From: Gammaproteobacteria bacterium
GTDB lineage: Bacteria > Pseudomonadota > Gammaproteobacteria > Pseudomonadales > Azotimanducaceae
Direction: 5' to 3'
DNA: 17,633 nucleotides
NCBI GenBank assembly: GCA_018667205.1
Contig: JABIVN010000151.1
Location: 1-17,633, forward strand
Part shown: one piece after another, positions 10,784 to 17,633 of the stretch
How positions within the stretch are numbered: the stretch's first letter is position 1
Layout: the number at the start of each line of letters is the position of its first letter
Made by a program: the position numbers and the translations under genes
Notes under the pieces: model-generated
What the model was told of the DNA's origin: nothing
What the model saw: the letters and a program-made list of their open reading frames with translations, nothing else
The model's database searches: none

Positions 10784-12328
10784 TTACCAGGTCTGTGTTG
10801 ATTTGAAGGTTTCAATTGCCTTCTGCATTCGATCAACGACATCTTTCGAATAAGCACCTTCAGCATTAACCTCGCTCATAAAGTCAGCGTGTTGAGAGTT
10901 CATGTAAGACATAAGGGCCGCTTCAAAGTCGAGCACTTTATCTACTGCCACATCCTCCAGGAAACCTTCGTTCGCGGCATAAAGTACCACGCCCATTTCA
11001 GCCACTGTCATAGGGGCGTACTGTTTTTGCTTCATGAGTTCGTTGATTCGCTCACCATGCTCCAACTGTCTTCGAGTCGCTTCGTCAAGATCAGATGCGA
11101 ACTGTGAAAATGCCGCCAGTTCACGATACTGGGCCAGCGCCAGCTTGATACCACCAGAGATCTTCGACATGAATTTCATCTGGGCATCACCACCCACCCT
11201 GGAAACTGAGATGCCAGGGTTCATTGCGGGCCTCTCGCCAGCATTAAACTTGTCGGATTCCAGGAATATCTGTCCGTCGGTAATCGAAATAACGTTGGTA
11301 GGGACGAAGGCAGATACATCACCCGCCTGCGTCTCGATGATTGGCAAGGCTGTCAGTGATCCGGTCTTACCTTTAACCTCGCCATGAGTGAAGGCTTCAA
11401 CGTAAGCCTCGTTCACCCGTGCAGCGCGTTCCAGCAAACGGGAGTGAAGATAAAAAACATCCCCTGGATAGGCTTCACGTCCTGGTGGACGTCTTAGCAG
11501 CAACGATACCTGTCTGTAAGCCCAAGCCTGTTTTGTCAAATCGTCGTAAATAATTAACGCATCTTCGCCACGGTCACGGAAGTACTCACCCATCGCACAG
11601 CCAGAATAAGCTGACACATACTGCATAGGCGCAGGGTCCGCAGCACCCGCGACAACGACAATCGTGTTCTCCATCGCGCCGTGTTCTTCGAGGGTACGAA
11701 CGACGTCTGCGACAGAAGAGAGCTTTTGGCCGATGGCCACATAAACACACTTAATACCAGAACGAGCCTGGTTAATAATTGTGTCAATCGCGATCGCGGT
11801 CTTACCTGTCTGCCTGTCACCAATAATCAATTCTCGCTGGCCACGGCCAACAGGGATCATAGCGTCAATACACTTGAGACCAGTCTGCACTGGTTGGTCA
11901 ACGTGCTTACGAGCAATAACACCCGGCGCGACCTTCTCAACCGGCGATGAACCAGAGGCGTTGATTGGCCCCTTACCATCGATAGGATTACCCAGTGCGT
12001 CTACGACACGGCCAAGCAATTCAGGTCCGGCCGGCACTTCAAGAATTCGACCCGTACATTTCGCAGTCTGGCCTTCTCGAAGACTCTTATAGTCTCCCAG
12101 TACCACTGCACCGACAGAGTCGCGCTCAAGGTTCAGAGCAAAACCGAACAAATTGCCCGGGAACTCTATCATTTCACCGTTCTGAACATCCGCCAGACCA
12201 TGAATCCGAACAATACCATCAGATACACTGACAATAGTTCCTTCATTTCTGACCTCGGAAGAGACATCAAGCTTTTCAATTCGTTGCTTAATTATCTCGC
12301 TAATTTCGGAAGGATTCAGTTGCTGCAT
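10784..12328 (-). CDS. atpA: ATP synthase F1 alpha subunit
   Basis: The 514-residue protein (E. coli 513) has the N-terminal [17 protein letters not shown], the P-loop GDRQTGKT (170-177) of the non-catalytic nucleotide site, and the SVSRVGG segment with the arginine finger that reaches the catalytic site of beta. Alpha also holds the top of the peripheral stalk through delta. The ribosome site GGGGA lies about 8 nt before the ATG. Unusually, 170 bp of non-coding DNA with tandem repeats and a hairpin separates it from atpH, where the other operon gaps are 8-80 bp. Confidence 0.98.
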   Translation of the reverse strand: MQQLNPSEISEIIKQRIEKLDVSSEVRNEGTIVSVSDGIVRIHGLADVQNGEMIEFPGNLFGFALNLERDSVGAVVLGDYKSLREGQTAKCTGRILEVPAGPELLGRVVDALGNPIDGKGPINASGSSPVEKVAPGVIARKHVDQPVQTGLKCIDAMIPVGRGQRELIIGDRQTGKTAIAIDTIINQARSGIKCVYVAIGQKLSSVADVVRTLEEHGAMENTIVVVAGAADPAPMQYVSAYSGCAMGEYFRDRGEDALIIYDDLTKQAWAYRQVSLLLRRPPGREAYPGDVFYLHSRLLERAARVNEAYVEAFTHGEVKGKTGSLTALPIIETQAGDVSAFVPTNVISITDGQIFLESDKFNAGERPAMNPGISVSRVGGDAQMKFMSKISGGIKLALAQYRELAAFSQFASDLDEATRRQLEHGERINELMKQKQYAPMTVAEMGVVLYAANEGFLEDVAVDKVLDFEAALMSYMNSQHADFMSEVNAEGAYSKDVVDRMQKAIETFKSTQTW

Positions 12329-12394
12329 ATCCTGTTCCCCAGAGGAAAGTTAAATTCTATTCTTACGTTCAAATTCTTTTTTGATCCCATCTTG

Positions 12395-12424
12395 GTTAGA
12401 TAAAATTTACGTTCTCTATCTAAC
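12395..12424 (-). other. Hairpin in the atpH-atpA spacer
   Basis: GTTAGATA (minus strand 12424-12417, the end of the last 15-bp repeat unit) pairs perfectly over 8 bp with TATCTAAC (12402-12395) across a 14-nt loop. It lies about 65 bp before the atpA start. No U-tract follows, so it is not a terminator. It could shape or stabilise the mRNA ahead of atpA. Confidence 0.5.
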
Positions 12425-12510
12425 TAAGCACTATCTAACTGAGCACTATTTACCTAAGCACTGCCAAACTAAGCCCTGCCTCATTAAACCCAGCATAATT
12501 AACTAAGTAC
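12417..12510 (-). repeat. 15-bp tandem repeat array copying the 3' end of atpH
   Basis: On the minus strand, five abutting 15-bp units occupy 12491-12417: GGGTTTAATGAGGCA, GGGCTTAGTTTGGCA, GTGCTTAGGTAAATA, GTGCTCAGTTAGATA and GTGCTTAGTTAGATA. The last two differ at one base, and divergence grows toward atpH. The coding end of atpH itself, GTACTTAGTTAATTA (12510-12496, Val-Leu-Ser-stop plus 3 nt), matches the last unit at 12 of 15 positions and is set off from the array by 4 nt. The array therefore appears to be tandem duplication of the atpH stop region. Confidence 0.85.
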
Positions 12511-13041
12511 TTGGGACAGTTTTTCCAACCTACCTTTAACTGAATCGTCGATGACAGTATGTTCCGCCCGAATAACGACACCGCCAATCAGTGATTGGTC
12601 GGTCTTAGTTTCAAGGTTAATATCTCGCTGAAGCATTCGCTGCAATGCCGTACCCAGTTCATTTTTCTCTTGCTCAGACACGTCAAATGCGCTGGTTACA
12701 GCCACTTCCATGGTCTTTTCATGGTTCGCTTTCAACAGCTCGAACAGCTCATAAATAGTCGGCAATAATGCCAGTCGACCATTTTCAGCCAGTACGTTTA
12801 CAAAATTTTGACCGTCTTGATTAAGATCATCTCCCATCAGCCCGAGTAGAATGCCGGTTTCGTCTTCGATCGTCAGCGTTGGGTTATCAAGTGCTTTTTC
12901 AACTATCGGTTCTAAGACCGCTGCAGCCAGTAAGCTCAACATTCTGGACCAGATTCCAAGGCCGTCTGCTTGATCCAGCCCTCTTGAAAAAGCAGCTCTT
13001 GCGTAGGGCCTTGCGATCGTTGGTAGTTCTGCTTCCGCCAT
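12499..13041 (-). CDS. atpH: ATP synthase F1 delta subunit
   Basis: The 180-residue protein (E. coli 177) opens with TIARPYARAAF, the OSCP/delta signature, and contains VNVLAENGRLALLPTIYELF. It ends with EVTSAFDVS-like VAVTSAFDVSEQEKNELG and DQSLIGGVVIRAEHTVIDDSVKGRLEKL, the conserved C-terminal segment here interrupted nowhere. Delta joins the b-subunit stalk to the alpha-beta head. The ATG follows atpF by 8 bp with GAGG upstream. Its last codons and stop form the prototype of the 15-bp repeat array downstream. Confidence 0.96.
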   Translation of the reverse strand: MAEAELPTIARPYARAAFSRGLDQADGLGIWSRMLSLLAAAVLEPIVEKALDNPTLTIEDETGILLGLMGDDLNQDGQNFVNVLAENGRLALLPTIYELFELLKANHEKTMEVAVTSAFDVSEQEKNELGTALQRMLQRDINLETKTDQSLIGGVVIRAEHTVIDDSVKGRLEKLSQVLS

Positions 13042-13049
13042 CCTAGCCT

Positions 13050-13520
13050 CTAAAGTTGCGCACTAAGTTTGGACAGCATTGCTTCGTGAGCAGCGCGGTC
13101 AACCGATGCTTCAAGAATCCTTTCAGCACCCTCAACCGCTAGCTCACCCACTTTTGCTCTAAGCTCTTCCCTGGCGCGACTGATCTCCTGATCGATCTCG
13201 GCCTGAGCACCCTCTACAATACGAGCTGCCTCATCAGTTGCCTTGGACTTAGCTTCCGCTTCAATCTGTGAAGCCCTCGTTCTGGCCTGAGCAATAAGTT
13301 CTGCTGATTGCTTCTTGGCTTCTTCGAGTTCAAGGCCAGCTGATTCGTTGGCTTGCTCAAGCTGCTTTTCCGCAGCCGTTGCTTTCTCTAGTCCGTCAGA
13401 AATAGCTTGCTGGCGTTCTCTCATAATCGACGTGAGAGGGGGCCAAACATATTTCATGCAAAACAAGACGAAGAGGATGAAAGAAATCGCCTGCCCCAGC
13501 ATCGTCAAATTAATATTCAC
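13050..13520 (-). CDS. atpF: ATP synthase Fo b subunit (peripheral stalk)
   Basis: The 156-residue protein has the same length as E. coli b. A single N-terminal membrane segment (about residues 9-27) leads into [11 protein letters not shown], followed by a long charged, Ala/Glu/Lys-rich helix (about 35-150) that forms the dimeric stalk holding delta and alpha still while the rotor turns. The start is a GTG at 13520: it yields [13 protein letters not shown], the canonical b N-terminus, and is preceded by AGAGG six nt upstream. The overlapping upstream ATG runs straight into TGA and is not used. It follows atpE by 38 bp. Confidence 0.97.
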   Translation of the reverse strand: MNINLTMLGQAISFILFVLFCMKYVWPPLTSIMRERQQAISDGLEKATAAEKQLEQANESAGLELEEAKKQSAELIAQARTRASQIEAEAKSKATDEAARIVEGAQAEIDQEISRAREELRAKVGELAVEGAERILEASVDRAAHEAMLSKLSAQL

Positions 13521-13558
13521 ATTTCACCTCTGGCTTTGGTTAAACGTCTTGCGAGAAT

Positions 13559-13789
<231 letters not shown>

Positions 13790-13792
13790 TTA

Positions 13793-13798
13793 CTCCTA
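13793..13798 (-). promoter_or_regulatory. Strong ribosome binding site of atpE
   Basis: On the minus strand TAGGAG (13798-13793) lies 6 nt before the atpE ATG. It is among the best Shine-Dalgarno matches in the operon. The stretch before it is A/T-rich and looks unstructured, which should favour high translation of the c subunit. Confidence 0.7.
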
Positions 13799-13822
13799 AG
13801 TTATAAGTCGTTTTCTAAAAAA

Positions 13823-14662
<840 letters not shown>

Positions 14663-14697
14663 CTATGGTCCTTCTCTTTAATGCGCTTTGGTAGAAG

Positions 14698-14715
14698 CTG
14701 CCGTCTGTGGCAGAC
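14698..14715 (-). other. Two mutually exclusive small hairpins between atpI and atpB
   Basis: CTGCC (14698-14702) can pair with GGCAG (14709-14713) around a 6-nt loop, or GTCTG (14703-14707) with CAGAC (14711-14715) around a 3-nt loop; the two share bases and cannot coexist. No U-tract follows on the minus strand. The site lies upstream of the atpB ribosome site, so an effect on atpI/atpB expression is possible but unproven. Confidence 0.3.
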
Positions 14716-14736
14716 TTTCAACCTATTTTATCGGTG

Positions 14737-15138
14737 TCATCGCTTTAGCAACTTGCGAGAATCCCACCAAAGAATTGCAGCCATACAGAGCTGTAATCCT
14801 ACAAATGTACTAAAAAACACAAACACGTTCAGTGGCCTAACAAACACAAACACCAAGGCAAACAGCGAAGCCGTTAATGCAAACTTGCCCAGCTCGCCTC
14901 GAAGTACGTGGCGAAGCCCGGGGTCACCTTCTGACACGGGTCTTAAACTGACCACCAGCGTGTAACACCCCGGCACGATACAGGCTACTCCTGCCATTAG
15001 CGCTGACGTTGCCACTACCCGGTCAAAAAAGACACTCAAACCTGACGCTATTAAGGTCGCGGCGCACTGTGCTGCAACGATTCGAAAAATGGGCGATTTG
15101 GTCAAAATGGCCAATCGAATAGACGCTTTCTCTTTCAT
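14737..15138 (-). CDS. atpI: ATP synthase accessory protein AtpI
   Basis: A 133-residue (from ATG) membrane protein with about four hydrophobic segments: IFRIVAAQCAATLIASGLSV, an ALMAGVACIVPGCYTLVV stretch, ALTASLFALVFVFVRPL and VFVFFSTFVGLQLCMAAILW. GELGKFALTASLFA resembles the conserved part of the I/Atp1 family. AtpI is the first gene of most proteobacterial atp operons; it is not a stoichiometric subunit and is thought to help c-ring assembly or stability. The frame also opens 9 bp earlier at a TTG (15147). I prefer the ATG at 15138 because neither start has a clear Shine-Dalgarno and ATG is the stronger codon. Sequence conservation is low in this family, so position at the head of the operon is important evidence. 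Confidence 0.9.
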   Translation of the reverse strand: MKEKASIRLAILTKSPIFRIVAAQCAATLIASGLSVFFDRVVATSALMAGVACIVPGCYTLVVSLRPVSEGDPGLRHVLRGELGKFALTASLFALVFVFVRPLNVFVFFSTFVGLQLCMAAILWWDSRKLLKR

Positions 15139-15161
15139 TAAGACCAAAAGATTTTTTACTC

Positions 15162-15184
15162 AAAAACGCCCGCTTCGTTGCGGG
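15162..15184 (-). terminator. Hairpin with U-tract between parB and atpI (par terminator or atp 5' hairpin)
   Basis: On the minus strand CCCGC (15184-15180), the loop AACGAA and GCGGG (15173-15169) form a 5-bp GC stem. It is followed by CG and five Ts (15166-15162), a modest intrinsic terminator for the mnmG-rsmG-parAB transcript. It lies downstream of the predicted atp promoter, so transcripts starting there would begin with the same hairpin. Confidence 0.6.
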
Positions 15185-15189
15185 GGCAG

Positions 15190-15218
15190 AGTATAGAGAT
15201 TAAGCGCTACGGGGGCAA
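15190..15218 (-). promoter_or_regulatory. Sigma70-like promoter of the atp operon
   Basis: On the minus strand TTGCCC (15218-15213) and TATACT (15195-15190) are 17 bp apart, matching the -35 consensus at 4 and the -10 at 5 of 6 positions. The start would be near 15183, about 45 nt before the atpI ATG. It is the best promoter I find in the par-atp gap. Confidence 0.6.
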
Positions 15219-15293
15219 CTTGGAACGTCAGTTTTTATGGCGTTTAGGCTTGATCACCGCTAATTTTTTAATGAAACACACACTAGCTGTTAT

Positions 15294-16157
15294 TTACGCC
15301 TCGCGGTAACCCATCTTAGAAAGGATTCCATCGAGTTCATCCAGGGAGTTGTAACTGATCACCAACCTGCCTGCGCCTCTTTTCGTGTGCTTTATCTGAA
15401 CCGGCTGACCCAGGGTTTGGCCAAGATTCTGTTCGAGCCGTCTGGTATCGGGATCTGGGCCGGGCTTCTTGCCTGCGCCTTCAGGAATCTTACCAGCAAT
15501 CCTAACAAGTTCTTCCGTCTGCCTTACGTTCAGCCCCCTGGCAATAACCTGTTTGGCTACCCTTACCTGTTCATTGGACTCCAAGGTCAATAGCGCTCGT
15601 GCATGACCCATCTCCAGATCTCCAGCTACCAGCATTTCAGCAACCGGAAGTGCCAATTGCGTCAGGCGCAGGGTATTTGTCACAGCGCTGCGTGATTTAC
15701 CAACTGCGTCAGCCACTTCCTGGTGGGTAAACTGAAAATCATCGATAAGCCGCTTCAGGGCAGTAGCCTCTTCCAATGGGTTCAGGTCCTCTCGCTGAAT
15801 ATTTTCAATAAGGGACATTGCAAGGGCAGATTCATCATCGACGGTTCTAATCACTGCCGGGATTTTGTCAATGCCCGCCAGTTGTGCAGCCCGCCAGCGT
15901 CTTTCACCGGCGATGATTTCGTAACGATCATCGGCGATTGGCCGAAGCACAATAGGCTGGATGACACCCTGGGCTTTGATCGAATCACTGAGCTCGGCAA
16001 TGGAGTCGTCAGCAAAATAGGTCCTAGGCTGATACTTGCCGGGCTGAATGAATTCTATAGGAATTTCTTCGAGACCAGTCTTTAGTGGCGCTACTTTTTC
16101 CTTCTTGGGAAGCAATGCCTCCAGGCCACGACCGAGCCCTCTTTTTTTAGCCACCAT
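15294..16157 (-). CDS. parB: Chromosome partitioning protein ParB (Spo0J family)
   Basis: The 287-residue protein has the typical layout. A basic N-terminal tail with KKRGLGRGLEALLP (4-17) is the ParA-contacting region. The ParB/Srx CTP-binding domain spans about 30-125, with IKAQGVIQPIVLRP (60-73), the GERRWRA box (84-90) and ENIQREDLNPLEEA (118-131). A helix-turn-helix for parS follows (about 144-166, THQEVADAVGKSRSAVTNTL). The C-terminal dimerisation part includes GRLVISYNSLDELDGIL (263-279). ParB loads at parS near the origin, slides as a CTP-dependent clamp and stimulates ParA to segregate the chromosome. A GAGGAA ribosome site lies 8 nt before the ATG, 27 bp after parA. Only degenerate parS-like sequences were seen in this window. 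Confidence 0.97.
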   Translation of the reverse strand: MVAKKRGLGRGLEALLPKKEKVAPLKTGLEEIPIEFIQPGKYQPRTYFADDSIAELSDSIKAQGVIQPIVLRPIADDRYEIIAGERRWRAAQLAGIDKIPAVIRTVDDESALAMSLIENIQREDLNPLEEATALKRLIDDFQFTHQEVADAVGKSRSAVTNTLRLTQLALPVAEMLVAGDLEMGHARALLTLESNEQVRVAKQVIARGLNVRQTEELVRIAGKIPEGAGKKPGPDPDTRRLEQNLGQTLGQPVQIKHTKRGAGRLVISYNSLDELDGILSKMGYREA

Positions 16158-16184
16158 TATGCAAATTCCTCGAAGTTACAGCGC

Positions 16185-16970
16185 TTACTGGGTGTTGTCA
16201 GGAAGCCCCGGGTGTTGCTTCAACACCTCACCCGCGAGCGCCAGATAGGCTTTTGCTCCGCGAGAGTATTTATCATAAAAAAGTATCGGCACCCCGTAAC
16301 TTGGTGCTTCAGCCAGACGAACATTTCTGGGTATTATTGTTCGATAGACAGCATCGCCGAAGTGATCAATCAACTGCAAGGATACTTCCCGGCTCAGGGT
16401 GTTACGCGGATCATACATGGTGCGAACCAGTCCTTCGATCTTCAGCTTAGGATTGAGCGATGATTGCAAACGACCAATGGTATCCATCAACGCTGATAAT
16501 CCTTCAAGAGCATAGTATTCACACTGCATGGGGATCATGACGCTGTCCGCAGCAACTAACCCGTTAAGGGTTAGCAATCCAAGCGCGGGCGGACAATCAA
16601 TGATAATAAAGTCATAGCGCACTCGAACGCCAAGTAGCGCTTCTCGGAGCCGGTATTCCCTACGGTCAAAGTCGGTGAGCTCAATTTCAGCCCCAGTAAG
16701 GTCAGCATTCGCACCAAGTACGTGATATCCAGCCGCCTCAGCGTTCTCAATCGCATCAGCGGCCGCAGCGTCTCCTAACAAAACATCATAAACCGATTGA
16801 CTCAGATCTGATTTATCCAGTCCACTACCCATGGTGGCGTTACCCTGGGGATCCAGGTCAACTAACAAAACCTTTCGATTCATCTTCGCTATCGAAGCAG
16901 CCAGGTTGACGCTCGTGGTCGTTTTACCGACACCACCTTTCTGGTTAGCAATGGCTAGAACAACCGTCAT
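16185..16970 (-). CDS. parA: Chromosome partitioning ATPase ParA (Soj)
   Basis: The 261-residue protein carries the deviant Walker A motif KGGVGKTT (11-18) with signature Lys11 and P-loop Lys16, then [17 protein letters not shown] (motif A') and [19 protein letters not shown] (Walker B). The absence of an N-terminal DNA-binding extension marks it as a small chromosomal Soj-type ParA. It dimerises on ATP, binds nucleoid DNA non-specifically and is released by ParB, pulling origins apart. The start codon overlaps the rsmG stop by 4 bp (ATGA), so the two are translationally coupled. The ribosome site GGAAG lies just upstream. Confidence 0.97.
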   Translation of the reverse strand: MTVVLAIANQKGGVGKTTTSVNLAASIAKMNRKVLLVDLDPQGNATMGSGLDKSDLSQSVYDVLLGDAAAADAIENAEAAGYHVLGANADLTGAEIELTDFDRREYRLREALLGVRVRYDFIIIDCPPALGLLTLNGLVAADSVMIPMQCEYYALEGLSALMDTIGRLQSSLNPKLKIEGLVRTMYDPRNTLSREVSLQLIDHFGDAVYRTIIPRNVRLAEAPSYGVPILFYDKYSRGAKAYLALAGEVLKQHPGLPDNTQ

Positions 16971-17572
16971 CTTCCAATCTCTATCAGGCAGCGTTCGGAA
17001 GTTAAATCAGGAACATTCAGTTGATAAATAGTCTGCTTAAAACCCGGTAGTGGTGTAACCGCACTTTCAGCAGGTCCTTTCATGGCTAGCAGATGTCCGC
17101 CCGGTGCCAACAGGTGTGAGCAAGCCTTAACAAAATCTTCGGTGCTCGTGAACGCACGGCACACGACATGATCAAACTGCCCCTGGAAATCCTGAGCTCG
17201 TGACTGAACTACTTCAACATTTTTAATGCCCAGTTCGATGATTACCTGAAGCATAAACCGCGTTTTCTTCCCGTTAGAGTCGAGTAGCGTAAACTTTTTA
17301 TCGTCATTGATCAGCGCGAGGGGTATACCCGGCAAACCGGCACCACTACCTACGTCAAGTATCCGAGAACCACCAAGATAGGGGTGAATGGAAAGAGAAT
17401 CTAGTAAATGAACCACCACCATCTGTTCCGGGTTGTCGATGGAGGTCAGGTTGGTGACCTTGTTCCATTTAGTAATGAGCGCCAGATATTGTGCCAGCTT
17501 CTCCACGACGTTGACGTGAGACTCAATTGACAACGCCACCAGACCGCGCTCTATCTTTTCGTTGAGTTTCAT
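16967..17572 (-). CDS. rsmG: 16S rRNA (guanine-527-N7) methyltransferase RsmG (GidB)
   Basis: At 201 residues it is close to E. coli RsmG (207). Visible family features are [10 protein letters not shown] (36-45), HLLDSL (55-60), the SAM-binding loop [17 protein letters not shown] (71-87), [12 protein letters not shown] and the [10 protein letters not shown] segment. It methylates N7 of G527 in the 530 loop of 16S rRNA; loss of the enzyme in other bacteria gives low-level streptomycin resistance. The ATG overlaps the mnmG stop by one base (TGATG) and its own stop overlaps parA, so the gene sits in a tightly coupled operon. Confidence 0.96.
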   Translation of the reverse strand: MKLNEKIERGLVALSIESHVNVVEKLAQYLALITKWNKVTNLTSIDNPEQMVVVHLLDSLSIHPYLGGSRILDVGSGAGLPGIPLALINDDKKFTLLDSNGKKTRFMLQVIIELGIKNVEVVQSRAQDFQGQFDHVVCRAFTSTEDFVKACSHLLAPGGHLLAMKGPAESAVTPLPGFKQTIYQLNVPDLTSERCLIEIGR

Positions 17573-17633
17573 CAGGCGCTTTGTCTTACCGGGATCTTAC
17601 CCTGCTTTTTCAAGTGGACCAACAGGATAGAAA
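17572..17633 (-). CDS. mnmG: tRNA uridine-34 carboxymethylaminomethyl enzyme MnmG (GidA), C-terminal end only
   Basis: The last 19 full codons before the TGA at 17572-17574 read SILLVHLKKQGKIPVRQSA. As I recall it, this corresponds to the C-terminal helix of MnmG (E. coli ends with ISILLVHLKKQG followed by a short basic tail). MnmG is an FAD enzyme that with MnmE modifies the wobble uridine of several tRNAs. The rest of the gene lies beyond the right edge. Its position directly before rsmG, with stop and start sharing one base, is the classic gidA-gidB arrangement. Confidence 0.9.
   Translation of the reverse strand, partial: SILLVHLKKQGKIPVRQSA

Noticed and set aside
12316..12390. 24-codon frame (MGSKKNLNVRIEF...) overlapping the atpA start, as a leader peptide
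   Set aside because: It has no ribosome site and overlaps atpA out of frame. The strong site GGGGA serves atpA itself.

Overview
The window looks like an origin-proximal housekeeping segment of a non-enteric, probably marine gammaproteobacterium, with moderate GC by eye (not computed). All supported genes lie on the minus strand, so they read from the right end of the window to the left. The order mnmG(partial)-rsmG-parA-parB-atpIBEFHAGDC-glmU-glmS is the arrangement familiar from Pseudomonas-like gammaproteobacteria, where the partitioning genes sit between rsmG and the ATP synthase operon. Enterics lack parAB at this place.

In transcription order: (1) 17633-15294 holds the last 20 codons of mnmG, then rsmG, parA and parB, tightly packed with 1-bp and 4-bp overlaps at the first two junctions. 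(2) 15293-15139 holds a sigma70-like promoter whose predicted start falls inside a hairpin followed by five Us. The hairpin may end the par transcript and also cap the atp mRNA. (3) 15138-8052 is the complete nine-gene F1Fo ATP synthase operon. It has one oddity: a 170-bp atpH-atpA spacer carrying a 15-bp tandem repeat that copies the last codons and stop of atpH, and a hairpin next to it. (4) A clear rho-independent terminator at 7918-7940 separates atpC from glmU. (5) 7877-2462 holds glmU, glmS and uvrD with 8-bp and 2-bp gaps. (6) 2400-1303 encodes a TRAP-type solute-binding lipoprotein with no permease genes beside it. (7) 1002-1 is the first 334 codons of a CYP153-type cytochrome P450, cut by the window edge before its haem-binding cysteine.

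Most of the window is core biology: translation fidelity (MnmG, RsmG), chromosome segregation (ParAB), energy conversion (ATP synthase), UDP-GlcNAc supply (GlmS makes glucosamine-6-P, GlmU the last two steps) and DNA repair (UvrD). The left end is accessory: a CYP153 enzyme suggests growth on n-alkanes or related hydrocarbons. I see no transposase, integrase, CRISPR array, tRNA or rRNA gene. I did not find a new multi-gene system. The most unusual things are small non-coding structures: the atpH-atpA array, the overlapping par terminator and atp promoter, and a small ORF running through the atp terminator.
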